Assembly (NCBI GenBank): GCA_001825565.1
Contig: MHXM01000156.1
Location: forward strand, 4,623 to 16,342
DNA: 11,720 nt
Source of the DNA: Desulfuromonadaceae bacterium GWC2_58_13
GTDB lineage: Bacteria > Desulfobacterota > Desulfuromonadia > Desulfuromonadales > Trichloromonadaceae
Direction of reading: 5' to 3'
In this document: positions 5,682 to 11,720 of the stretch, in pieces
Layout: the number at the start of each line of letters is the position of its first letter
Position numbering within the stretch: position 1 is the stretch's first letter
Notes under the pieces: model-generated
The model's input: only the letters and a program-made list of their open reading frames with translations
Databases searched by the model: none
What the model was told of the DNA's origin: nothing
Program-made: the position numbers and the translations under genes

Positions 5682-5721
5682 AAAAAAAACAAGCCCCGCC
5701 GGGAAGAGCGAGGCTTGTTTT
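5682..5721 (-). terminator. Rho-independent terminator of the cytochrome c7 gene
   Basis: On the minus strand AAAACAAGCC (complement of 5712-5721) pairs with GGCTTGTTTT (complement of 5686-5695). The stem continues by three pairs (5697-5699 with 5708-5710) after one mismatch, closes on an 8-base loop, and is followed by a run of eight T in total (complement of 5682-5689). It starts 37 bases past the cytochrome stop. The near-symmetric A/T flanks could give weak activity on the plus strand as well. Confidence 0.9.
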
Positions 5722-5758
5722 GGAAGGCGTCGTTACCACCCGAATGAGCGGACCGCGC

Positions 5759-6022
5759 TTACTTCTTGTGGCAGTCACCGCATTTGGTGGGGCCGCTCTG
5801 GGCCTTGTGGCATTCTTTGCACAATGCGTGAGCGGAGTCCTTGTTCAGCTCGATCATGGCCGGCTCGCCCTGATGGCAGGCTTCACAGCCGAGTTTGTCG
5901 GCATGCGCTTTGTGGTTGAACGTGACGTTGCCGTTCTTGGCCTGCATGACAACGGTGTCGGCGGCCAGGGCCGGAGCGGCGGCGAAGGCGACGAGCATGG
6001 CGGCAATAATCAGTTTCTTCAT
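5759..6022 (-). CDS. ppcA: Periplasmic triheme cytochrome c7 (PpcA family)
   Basis: An 87-aa precursor. Residues 1-20 form a Sec signal peptide (MKKLIIAAMLVAFAAAPALA, predicted cut after ALA), leaving a mature protein of about 67 residues. Three CxxCH heme sites are present at C46-H50, C68-H72 and C81-H85. Candidate distal ligands are H37 and H40 in FNHKAHA and H65 in SAHAL, giving the six histidines needed for three bis-His hemes. The mature start (ADTVVMQAKNGNVTFNHKAH) and end (GPTKCGDCHKK) closely match Geobacter PpcA-type and Desulfuromonas c7 cytochromes, which shuttle electrons through the periplasm between the inner-membrane quinone oxidoreductases and outer-membrane conduits. Geobacters carry several paralogues, so the 'A' designation is by family only. 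I chose ATG at 6022 over the in-frame TTG at 6040 because AGGAG lies 7 bases before it and the signal peptide begins there. Confidence 0.93.
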   Translation of the reverse strand: MKKLIIAAMLVAFAAAPALAADTVVMQAKNGNVTFNHKAHADKLGCEACHQGEPAMIELNKDSAHALCKECHKAQSGPTKCGDCHKK

Positions 6023-6044
6023 GATTGGTCTCCTATTCAAAGGT

Positions 6045-6111
6045 GGATTAAAACACGGATTAAAATAGAGATTAATCGGACGCTGGTCAAGGGATTTTTG
6101 TCGGATTAAAA
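6045..6111. repeat. Three direct GGATTAAAA repeats around the cytochrome c7 promoter
   Basis: The 9-mer GGATTAAAA occurs at 6045-6053, 6057-6065 and 6103-6111. The first two are 12 bases apart, the second overlaps the -10, and the third lies upstream of the -35. A related GATTAAT sits at 6070-6076 within the spacer. The arrangement suggests repeated sites for a regulator or response regulator, but AT-rich promoter DNA makes chance partly plausible. Confidence 0.45.
6062..6090 (-). promoter_or_regulatory. Sigma70-type promoter of the cytochrome c7 gene
   Basis: On the minus strand TTGACC (6085-6090) and TATTTT (6062-6067) are separated by exactly 17 bases, about 40 bases upstream of the ATG at 6022. 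This is the best promoter match in the window. One GGATTAAAA repeat overlaps the -10. Confidence 0.6.
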
Positions 6112-6141
6112 GTCGTTTTACGGTTTAAATTTATGCTTTTT

Positions 6142-6160
6142 GCATTCCGGCCGCGAATGC
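6142..6160. promoter_or_regulatory. Dyad GCATTC-N7-GAATGC between the c7 and fhs genes
   Basis: A perfect 6-bp inverted repeat (6142-6147 and 6155-6160) with the palindrome CGGCCG in the spacer. It is preceded by a T-run and not followed by one, so it is not a plus-strand terminator. It is a possible operator or a leader hairpin of fhs. Confidence 0.35.
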
Positions 6161-6172
6161 GGGAAGGGCGCC

Positions 6173-6200
6173 CGTCCTGAAACGCTTCGGATGTTTTTTT
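6173..6200 (+). terminator. Terminator-like hairpin in the fhs leader (possible attenuator)
   Basis: CGTCC-t-GAA (6173-6181) pairs with TTCGGATG (6186-6193), including one G-T pair and one bulged T, around loop ACGC. Seven T follow at 6194-6200. It ends 15 bases before the GGGAGG ribosome site of fhs, so any fhs promoter must lie upstream and its transcript must pass through it. The overlapping near-palindrome centred on GGGCGCCC (6166-6173) shares bases with its left arm. Confidence 0.45.
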
Positions 6201-6228
6201 GATTTACTTCATTCCGGGAGGTTTTGCC

Positions 6229-7893
6229 ATGCCCAACGATGTTGATATCGCCCGTAAGTTCCAGGCCCGGGCGATCGATGAAATCGCCGCCGGTCTCGGT
6301 ATTCTTAAGACCGATGTGCTTCCCTATGGCCGGGACATGGCCAAGGTTCACCTGAATGCCTTGACCCGGCCGACGTCCCGCAAGGGGCGGCTGGTGTTGG
6401 TGTCGGCGACCACCCCCACGGCTTCCGGCGAAGGGAAGACCACGACCACCATTGGTCTCGGGCAGGCTTTTTCCCGACTCGGCGAATCGGTCTGCCTGGC
6501 CCTGCGCGAGCCTTCCCTCGGGCCCTGCCTGGGGATGAAGGGGGGCGCCACCGGCGGCGGTTACAGCCAGGTCATGCCGGCCGACCGCATTAATCTTCAT
6601 TTCACCGGCGACTTTCATGCCATCACCAGCGCCAACAACCTCCTTTCGGCGGCGATCGATAATCATATCTACCACGGCAACGATCTCGGGATCGATCCCC
6701 GGCAGGTGGTCTGGCGGCGGGTCATGGACATGAACGACCGAAGCCTGCGCCACATCGTGGTCGGTCTCGGCGGCAAGGGACAGGGGATTCCCCGGGAAGG
6801 AGGTTTCGACATCACGGCGGCCTCCGAGGTCATGGCCATGCTTTGCCTGGCGGAGGACCTGAACGACCTCCGGCGGCGCCTCGACCGAACCCTGGTGGCT
6901 TACACCTACCGTGGCGAGCCGGTTCACGCCGGCCAGTTGCGGGTGACCGGAGCCCTGTTGGCGCTGTTGCGGGACGCCGTGCATCCCAACCTGGTGCAGG
7001 CCCTGGAAGGAACGCCGGCCTTCATCCACGGCGGTCCCTTCGCCAATATCGCCCACGGCTGCAACAGCCTGGCGGCAACCCGCATGGCCATGCACCATGC
7101 CGACTGGGCGATCACCGAGGCCGGCTTCGGGTTCGATCTGGGGGCGGAAAAGTTTTTCGACATCAAATGTCGGCAGGCTGGCCTCGATCCGGTGGCGGTA
7201 GTGCTGGTCACCACCGTGCGGGCGCTCAAGATGCACGGCGGCAAGGCCAAATCCGACCTGGAGCGCGAAGACCTTCAGGCGTTGGTCATGGGGTTTGACA
7301 ATCTCGACAAGCATATCGAGAACGTCGGCAAGTTCAACAAGACTCCGGTGGTGGCGCTGAACCGGTTTGCCAGCGACAGCGATGCCGAGGTGGCCCTGGT
7401 TCGGGCCCGCTGCCGGGAGCTGGATATCCCCTTCGCGCTTTGCACTCATCACGCCGACGGCGGCGCGGGGGCCATCGAGCTGGCCCGACAGGTGATGGCC
7501 CTGGCCAAAACCAGCGAGCCCTTCAGCCCGCTCTATCCCCTCGCCTTGCCGGTGGCGGACAAAGTGCGGGTCATCTGCCGGGAAATCTACGGGGCCGACG
7601 ATGTTGCCTTCACCCGACAGGCGGAAAAAGACTTGCAACAGGTCGAGTTACTGGGATTGACGCAGCTGCCGGTGTGCGTGGCCAAGGCGCCCAGTTCCCT
7701 TTCCGACGACCCGGCGCTACGGGGCCGGCCGCGTCATTTCGACGTCACCGTCAGGGGAATCGAGATCAATGCCGGCGCCGGTTTTCTGGTGATCCTGACC
7801 GGGGATATCCTGCGCATGCCCGGACTGCCCAAATCTCCGGCCGCCGAGCGGATCGACCTGACCGCGGATGGATTCATTGAAGGGTTGAGCTGA
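6229..7893 (+). CDS. fhs: Formate-tetrahydrofolate ligase (10-formyl-THF synthetase)
   Basis: A 554-aa cytosolic enzyme joining formate to tetrahydrofolate with ATP to give 10-formyl-THF, the entry step of the methyl branch of Wood-Ljungdahl carbon metabolism (run reversibly in some anaerobes) and a one-carbon source for purines. Length matches the family (about 555). Visible motifs are the phosphate-binding loop TPTASGEGKTTTT (62-74), the first family signature GMKGGATGGGYSQV (102-115), GTPAFIHGGPFANIAHG (261-277), and the second signature VTTVRALKMHGG (327-338). I placed the start at ATG 6229 because GGGAGG lies 7 bases upstream and the family begins about here; the in-frame alternative at 6199 has no ribosome site and lies in the terminator T-run. 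It is divergent from the c7 cytochrome gene and convergent with the TPR gene, so it is transcribed alone. No folD or metF is in the window. Confidence 0.96.
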   Translation: MPNDVDIARKFQARAIDEIAAGLGILKTDVLPYGRDMAKVHLNALTRPTSRKGRLVLVSATTPTASGEGKTTTTIGLGQAFSRLGESVCLALREPSLGPCLGMKGGATGGGYSQVMPADRINLHFTGDFHAITSANNLLSAAIDNHIYHGNDLGIDPRQVVWRRVMDMNDRSLRHIVVGLGGKGQGIPREGGFDITAASEVMAMLCLAEDLNDLRRRLDRTLVAYTYRGEPVHAGQLRVTGALLALLRDAVHPNLVQALEGTPAFIHGGPFANIAHGCNSLAATRMAMHHADWAITEAGFGFDLGAEKFFDIKCRQAGLDPVAVVLVTTVRALKMHGGKAKSDLEREDLQALVMGFDNLDKHIENVGKFNKTPVVALNRFASDSDAEVALVRARCRELDIPFALCTHHADGGAGAIELARQVMALAKTSEPFSPLYPLALPVADKVRVICREIYGADDVAFTRQAEKDLQQVELLGLTQLPVCVAKAPSSLSDDPALRGRPRHFDVTVRGIEINAGAGFLVILTGDILRMPGLPKSPAAERIDLTADGFIEGLS

Positions 7894-7902
7894 GCCCGGG
7901 GT

Positions 7903-8343
7903 TCAGCGCAGACCCAGCCGCTTGAAAATCTTGCCGCCGTATTTGTTGAGGGGGTTGTCGCGGGACAGATGGGGGAAAATCGGAGATTTGCGCAGGCCCA
8001 GGCGTCTCAGTTCGGCGACGATCTGGTGATGCCCTTTTTGCCGCAGACCTTTGCGCAGGGTAGCGAGCGCCTTCTGCCGCTGGCCGGCAAGATCCTGAAT
8101 CCGCGCCAGATTCAGATAGTGCAGGGCATTGTCGGGTTCTTGTTTCAGCGCCGACACACACATGGAACTCCCCATCTGAAACTGCTGATATTCCTTGGCC
8201 AGGCAATAGCCGAGACAGGACGCCACGGTCGGAGTCCGGTTGATTTTAGCGGCAGCTTCAAAGTGCATCGCCGCCACCAGCGCATGTCCCTCTTCGAGGG
8301 CGGAAAGCCCTTTGGCTATCAGTTGTTCCAGGTCGGTGGCCAT
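7903..8343 (-). CDS. Small TPR-repeat protein, 146 aa
   Basis: A 146-aa soluble helical protein. A tetratricopeptide-like array covers about residues 5-102. The clearest unit is DNALHYLNLARIQDLAGQRQKALATLRKGL (71-100), read as two helices with the canonical A-x-x-x-L and G-x-x-x-x-A-L spacing; 8-35 resembles a first unit. A conserved-looking C-terminal tail follows, with IFPHLSRDNPLNKYGGKI (122-139). From memory, tails with 'FLPRxNPLN' recur in small TPR proteins of Geobacter relatives. TPR proteins act as binding scaffolds; no partner can be named. Two cysteines (43, 47) lie in SCLGYCLA. The ATG start has only a weak GGTGA ribosome site. The stop lies 9 bases from the fhs stop, leaving no room for separate terminators, so the two transcripts must overlap or one must end inside the other gene. 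Confidence 0.78.
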   Translation of the reverse strand: MATDLEQLIAKGLSALEEGHALVAAMHFEAAAKINRTPTVASCLGYCLAKEYQQFQMGSSMCVSALKQEPDNALHYLNLARIQDLAGQRQKALATLRKGLRQKGHHQIVAELRRLGLRKSPIFPHLSRDNPLNKYGGKIFKRLGLR

Positions 8344-8387
8344 GAATCACCAGAAAATGTTGAGTTAAGACTTCTCTCCGGTAGATA

Positions 8388-8415
8388 GGTTTATCGCAAA
8401 AGGTTCGTTTGACAA
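8388..8415 (-). promoter_or_regulatory. Weak candidate promoter of the TPR gene
   Basis: On the minus strand TTGTCA (8410-8415) and TAAACC (8388-8393) are 16 bases apart, about 45 bases upstream of the ATG at 8343. The -35 is good and the -10 poor. No terminator hairpin is visible after the 434-aa gene (stop at 8457), so read-through from that operon is also possible. Confidence 0.28.
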
Positions 8416-8456
8416 TAGACCTTCCCCGTTTTCTCCCTATCCGTTCGCTCCAATCC

Positions 8457-9761
8457 TCAGAGTACGCTGGCATCGAGCGAATCGGTAATGGCCAGCTCCC
8501 GCATTTTCAGGGCGATGCGGCGGCGCACCGCCGTGGGAATTTCCACATGCAGGCACTGGACCTGCGGGTTCAGTTTGCGTGCTTCGATGCGCTGGTGCGC
8601 ATTGGCGCCGGCACCGGGAAGCCAGCGCAGGTCTTCGGCCGGGAGGTAGGTGCGTTCTTCTCCGGCCAGCAGACTTTTGATTTCCAGGTGTGGATCGAGC
8701 CTCCGGCCAAGCATCTGCAGGCCGCCGAGCAGGGCGAATTGGTACCCCTGGCGAGGGGCGGCGCAGAACTGCACGTAGATCTCCTCGGACAGGTCGCGCA
8801 GCATGGCCAGGCCGCGTCGCAGTCGCCGTCCCGGGTGGAGATGGATAACCCCGCCGCTTTCCTGTACTTGTCCCAACTCGGTTGGAAAGGGGTAGGGCGG
8901 GAGACCGCCAAGCCCGACAATCAACCGGTAATCGTCGTTGCGGGTACCGACACAGCCGTGAATGTCGATGACCAGTTCCGGAGCCGGCCCGCCGAGAATC
9001 TTCACGTATCGTCCAAATCCCTCTTCCAGTTTGTAGCAGAGGGGATGCCCCTTGGCGTTGACGTAGGGATAGATGACATCGATGTTGCTCGGATTGAGCG
9101 GCACCCCCCAGCCCTTGAGTTTTTCCAGGTTTTCGTCGGTCAGCGGTTCTCTTCCGGAAAATCCCAGATTGATCATCGCCGCGTCCGCCTTGCCGGCCCG
9201 CAGAAAAAACAGGGCCACATCGAGGGTATGCGGATCATAGGGGCCGTGGCTGGCGGTCAACAGGGGCAGGGTGGGATCGCACTCCCCCGCGCGGCGCAGC
9301 AGCAGCACCCCGCCGGCGTGGTCGGGAATGAAGCGGGCTTCGAAATCGGCCGGCGAAAGGCAGGGGTGCCAGCCGGTTTCGCTGGTCGGCGCCTCGCCGA
9401 AAAACCGGGTCAGAGTGTGCTCGCGCCAACTGGCGACAAAGCGCAGAACCCGGTCGGGCAGCCGGTAATAGATCGAATAGTGGGCGACGTCGAGATAGAC
9501 GCGGATGTCGAGTTTCAGCAGCAGATCGCGGTTGTAGTTGTTCTGGGTGGTTTTCAGCAGCCGCCCGGTGATGTCGTCCATGGCGGCAAATACTGCTTCG
9601 GTGGGGGGTTCGTCAAGGCGTTCCACCCGTTTCAGGTGGCGATAGTCCTCGCGGCCGATTTCCACCTCAAGGCGGTTGAGGTGTCGCTTGAAGGGGGCTT
9701 CGTAATCGACCGTGAAGTTGCTGATGAAAAGTTTCGGAATCCTGGGCCGGCGCTCGGGCAT
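8457..9761 (-). CDS. Uncharacterised 434-aa protein, possibly with a divergent N-formylglutamate-amidohydrolase-like domain
   Basis: I do not recognise this protein as a named family. It is soluble, with no signal peptide or membrane helix. Residues 1-160 (starting MPERRPRIPKLFISNFTVDY) have no motif I know. Residues 160-430 show three segments, in the same order as the neighbouring amidohydrolase: LLTASHGPYDPHT (167-179), against LLFSCEHGGNRVP there; ELVIDIHGCVGTRNDDY (262-278), against HIAIHSFTPELHGQVRNAD; and CLHVEIPTAVRR (403-414), against LAIELEINQRL. This suggests a divergent metal-dependent hydrolase domain joined to a new N-terminal region, with H171 and H268 as candidate metal ligands. 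The resemblance is by eye only. The ATG start has AGGA 7 bases upstream. It follows the amidohydrolase gene by 100 bases on the same strand and is the last gene of the GCS2-ligase cluster, so a shared pathway is likely. Confidence 0.72.
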   Translation of the reverse strand: MPERRPRIPKLFISNFTVDYEAPFKRHLNRLEVEIGREDYRHLKRVERLDEPPTEAVFAAMDDITGRLLKTTQNNYNRDLLLKLDIRVYLDVAHYSIYYRLPDRVLRFVASWREHTLTRFFGEAPTSETGWHPCLSPADFEARFIPDHAGGVLLLRRAGECDPTLPLLTASHGPYDPHTLDVALFFLRAGKADAAMINLGFSGREPLTDENLEKLKGWGVPLNPSNIDVIYPYVNAKGHPLCYKLEEGFGRYVKILGGPAPELVIDIHGCVGTRNDDYRLIVGLGGLPPYPFPTELGQVQESGGVIHLHPGRRLRRGLAMLRDLSEEIYVQFCAAPRQGYQFALLGGLQMLGRRLDPHLEIKSLLAGEERTYLPAEDLRWLPGAGANAHQRIEARKLNPQVQCLHVEIPTAVRRRIALKMRELAITDSLDASVL

Positions 9762-9861
9762 ACGGCGATCCTTTTGTTGCTTTAATGATAGCGGTAATCG
9801 GGGATTCGGGCAACCGGTGGCGAAGCTTTCGGCGAATGGACCCGGAAATCGTGTTTTTTGC

Positions 9862-10578
9862 TCAGGATGTCAGTTTCCGGAGGGCTTGGCCGAGCGATTC
9901 GGATAGCGCGGCTTTGATTCTCTGCCAACGGTCTCCGTGCTCGCAGGGAAGGCGCTGGTTGATCTCCAGTTCGATCGCCAGGTAGGTCCCGGCGTCAAAG
10001 CGGCGGCGCAGGGCGGTGCCGAGACTGTCGGCCGCGCCCCGGTAGGGATAGTTGCGGCGGACGCCCAGCCGTGGTTCGGTTTTGACCAGAGCCCGTTGCC
10101 AGGCCATGCAGAAGGCTTTTTCCTGCGGCCGGGCCGGGTCGTACAGCAGGCCGATGTCGGCGTTGCGGACCTGGCCATGCAACTCGGGGGTAAAGGAGTG
10201 GATGGCGATATGGATTACCGGCCGGCCGGATGCGATGAGCCGGACCGCCTGTTTTTCGACCGCCTGTCGGTGGGGGCGATAGTAGCGGCGCAGGATGGAT
10301 TCCTTTTCGGCCGCGGGCAAATCGCGGGTGATGAAGGAAAAGAGTGTCGGGTGACCGACCGAACGGTTGAGGTCGACCAGCAGGCGGGTGACCTCGGCGG
10401 ATTCGAGGGGGGCGTCGAACTCCCGGGCCAGTTGCCGGGCCAGGGGCAGAATGCCGAGGTCATAGCCGCGATGGGTATGGAGCAGGTCGGCGTGGCCGGC
10501 GAACAGCGGGCGATAGGGTTCGGGCACGCGGTTACCGCCGTGTTCGCAGCTGAACAGGAGCGGTGGGTGGTCAGCCAA
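9862..10578 (-). CDS. Predicted N-formylglutamate amidohydrolase-family metalloenzyme
   Basis: A 238-aa cytosolic hydrolase of the N-formylglutamate amidohydrolase superfamily (PF05013; closer to the 'predicted' COG3931-type group than to HutG). Such enzymes use a metal to cut an N-acyl amide bond. Conserved-looking segments are CEHGGNRVP (11-19), THRGYDLG (35-42), RLLVDLNRS (65-73), RRYYRPHR (97-104), HIAIHSFTP (123-131), RNADIGLLYDP (138-148) and AIELEINQ (201-208). The start is TTG: no ATG or GTG precedes the HGGN motif, and a GGGAGG site lies 7 bases before it. The TTG overlaps the end of the upstream ligase gene by 8 bases (TTGGCTGA), so translation is probably coupled. With no hut genes nearby, a role in histidine breakdown is unlikely. 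Removal of an acyl or aminoacyl group made or handled by the ligase is a better guess, but the substrate is unknown. Confidence 0.87.
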   Translation of the reverse strand: MADHPPLLFSCEHGGNRVPEPYRPLFAGHADLLHTHRGYDLGILPLARQLAREFDAPLESAEVTRLLVDLNRSVGHPTLFSFITRDLPAAEKESILRRYYRPHRQAVEKQAVRLIASGRPVIHIAIHSFTPELHGQVRNADIGLLYDPARPQEKAFCMAWQRALVKTEPRLGVRRNYPYRGAADSLGTALRRRFDAGTYLAIELEINQRLPCEHGDRWQRIKAALSESLGQALRKLTS

Positions 10579-11720
10579 GGAACAACCTCCCTTCGGCGAG
10601 GCAGTCGCACAGCTCGCGGTAGATTTCGGTCTGGCGGGCTCGCGCCGGTTCGGGGCCGAGCGCCCGCCGCAGGCGCCGCGACAGCGGACCCTGGGCGAAA
10701 ATGGTCGAAAGCGCCGCCGGCACGGATCCGGCGGCGAACAGCTCCTGCGCCAGATGTTGCCAGAGGTCTCCGGTGCTGGCTCGTTCGCCGGGGAAGCCGA
10801 AGGCCGCGAGGTAATTTCGGTCGCCGATGACGACCAGCTCGCCCCGGTGAACGCATTCCTCGAACAGCTCGGCCAACGGCGGAACCGCCCAGGTCATCTG
10901 CTGCTCGACCGTCTGCCAGCGTTCGGTGGTCAGGGCCTTGAGGGTTTCGGCGATCAGTATGGCGATGGCCAGATCGGCCGCCGGGCACTCCTGCACGTCC
11001 AGCACCCGGATTTCGATGGTGTCCCGCTCGAAGCGGGCGATGGCTCCCCGCGAGTTGAGCCACTCGTCCTGCAAAATACCGCTCGGATCGAAGGGGGCGA
11101 TGGCCCGGTACATCGGCCGCAGGATGTCTCTGAAATAAGCGGCGCGGGTGAAAGCCGGCTCCGGGATGACCCGGCCGGCAATCTGCGGAATCCGTTTCTG
11201 GTTGTGGCGGTAGACCTCGAGCCGGCTGTCGAGCATCCCGCCGAGGCGGCCGTCGAGCATCGGCGAACTGGCCGCCAGCGCCGGCAGGATGGGGAGCAGC
11301 AGCCGGATCGCCGCGTGCAGCGCGCCGAACTCCTCGTCTCCCTGAAACGGCAGATTGATGTGAGCACTCTGCAAGTTGGCCCAGCCATGCCCCCGGCAGC
11401 CGAAGATGTGGTTGTAGCTGTCGTAGATCGGGCTGTTTTCGTGGGGCCAGAGGCGGGTTTCCCGGTGCGGGTCCATCCACGGGTGCATCGCCGTGGGCAT
11501 CAGGCGGCCGCCGAGGGCTTGCAGGTGGCGGTTGACCGCGCCCACCCCGTTCTGGAACGGTTCGGTCAGCCCCTCCAGCCTGGCGCCCGGGCCGTTGGTC
11601 TTCAGCTCGATCACGTGCAGCACCAGTTCGTTGGACCAGCACAAGGGGCCGACTTCGACCTCGCCGACCCGTTTTCCGGCCTGGGCCTCCAGCACCCGGT
11701 CGGCCACCGGCAGCACCGAC
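10571..11720 (-). CDS. Glutamate-cysteine ligase family 2 (GCS2/YbdK-like) carboxylate-amine ligase, 5' truncated by window edge
   Basis: The frame is open to the right edge; only the N-terminal start is missing, by comparison with the family perhaps a few tens of residues. A GTG at 11716 is in frame but is probably internal, since the text continues the family pattern back to the edge. Members of PF04107/COG2170 use ATP to join a carboxylate, usually the gamma-carboxyl of glutamate, to an amino group such as that of cysteine. Landmarks, counted from the GTG codon, are SNELVLHVIELKTNGP (28-43), HPWMDPHRETRLWPHE (78-93), GHGWANLQSAHINLPF (109-124), DEWLNSRGAIARFER (217-231) and EIRVLDVQECPAADLA (235-250). 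The ExR-x-x-D and HINLPF elements fit substrate and Mg-ATP contacts of the fold. It lies directly upstream of, and overlaps, the amidohydrolase gene. No glutathione synthetase is visible, so the product need not be gamma-glutamylcysteine. Confidence 0.85.
   Translation of the reverse strand, partial: SVLPVADRVLEAQAGKRVGEVEVGPLCWSNELVLHVIELKTNGPGARLEGLTEPFQNGVGAVNRHLQALGGRLMPTAMHPWMDPHRETRLWPHENSPIYDSYNHIFGCRGHGWANLQSAHINLPFQGDEEFGALHAAIRLLLPILPALAASSPMLDGRLGGMLDSRLEVYRHNQKRIPQIAGRVIPEPAFTRAAYFRDILRPMYRAIAPFDPSGILQDEWLNSRGAIARFERDTIEIRVLDVQECPAADLAIAILIAETLKALTTERWQTVEQQMTWAVPPLAELFEECVHRGELVVIGDRNYLAAFGFPGERASTGDLWQHLAQELFAAGSVPAALSTIFAQGPLSRRLRRALGPEPARARQTEIYRELCDCLAEGRLFLG
10586..10591 (-). 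promoter_or_regulatory. Strong ribosome binding site deciding the TTG start of the amidohydrolase
   Basis: GGGAGG on the minus strand lies inside the 3' end of the ligase gene, 7 bases before the TTG at 10578. Its strength and spacing support TTG as the true start despite the rare codon. Confidence 0.75.

Noticed and set aside
6023..6040. Upstream TTG start for the cytochrome c7 gene, adding MNRRPI.
   Set aside because: It would place the ribosome site inside the coding sequence and add residues before a canonical MKK signal peptide.
6199..6228. Upstream start for fhs adding ten residues.
   Set aside because: No ribosome site; it begins inside the T-run of the terminator-like hairpin, while ATG 6229 has GGGAGG 7 bases upstream.
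6118..7638. Long minus-strand open frame (506 codons) opposite fhs.
   Set aside because: Antisense shadow of fhs; it also runs through the fhs leader and promoter region, and its product is low-complexity G/H/V-rich text.
8409..9785. Long plus-strand open frame (458 codons) opposite the 434-aa protein.
   Set aside because: The minus strand has the better ribosome site, sensible composition and operon context; the plus frame is Q/G/V-rich shadow text.
6229..10578. Formate link between N-formylglutamate hydrolysis and fhs.
   Set aside because: The genes are on opposite strands with a TPR gene and the 434-aa gene between them, and no hut genes are present; proximity alone does not support a shared pathway.
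10215..11642. Alternative minus-strand frame (475 codons) across the ligase and amidohydrolase.
   Set aside because: Its product is P/R/G-rich; the two overlapping frames with GCS2 and amidohydrolase motifs explain the region.

Overview
The window looks like chromosomal DNA of a Desulfuromonadales/Geobacter-type bacterium (Desulfobacterota). The evidence is a PpcA-like triheme periplasmic cytochrome c7, a pair of integral-membrane b-type cytochromes, a reductive-C1 enzyme (formate-tetrahydrofolate ligase), several small proteins of a style common in that group, and GC-rich coding DNA with strong GGAGG-type ribosome binding sites. The assignment rests on recalled protein families, not on a search. 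There are no rRNA or tRNA genes, CRISPR arrays, transposases or phage genes.

Layout. 2-580 (+) is the C-terminal part of a GT4 glycosyltransferase cut by the left edge. It converges on a two-gene minus-strand operon (1923 to 598) of tandemly duplicated diheme cytochrome b proteins. A 161-bp divergent region with two inverted repeats separates this operon from a PAS-PAS-SpoIIE (PP2C-type) phosphatase at 2085-3599 (+). That gene converges on corA (3609-4676, -). A second divergent region (4677-4888) carries a hairpin plus T-tract, a candidate promoter and two dyads ahead of a 67-aa protein (4889-5092, +), which ends in a strong intrinsic terminator. A 78-aa stand-alone protein resembling a small MshEN/T2SSE-N module follows (5241-5477, -). 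Next is the c7 cytochrome gene (5759-6022, -), with its own terminator and a good sigma70-like promoter, divergent from fhs (6229-7893, +). fhs is preceded by a terminator-like hairpin just before its ribosome binding site. A TPR protein (7903-8343, -) converges on fhs.

The right end (8457-11720, -) is the least ordinary part. A carboxylate-amine ligase of the GCS2/YbdK type (5' end off the window) overlaps by 8 bp, through a TTG start, with a predicted N-formylglutamate amidohydrolase-family enzyme. A 434-aa protein I do not recognise follows. Its C-terminal two-thirds seems to echo the same amidohydrolase motif order (SHGPYDP, IDIHG, HVEIP). No histidine-utilisation or glutathione-synthase genes are in view, so this looks like a ligase/hydrolase system acting on an unknown amide or peptide. 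It is the best candidate here for undescribed biology.

Functionally, the cytochrome b pair and the c7 cytochrome fit membrane and periplasmic electron transfer in a respiring anaerobe. The phosphatase and the MshEN-like protein are likely signalling parts whose partners are not local. fhs feeds one-carbon metabolism. Apart from the cytochrome b pair and the right-end cluster, the genes look like single transcription units with separate jobs.
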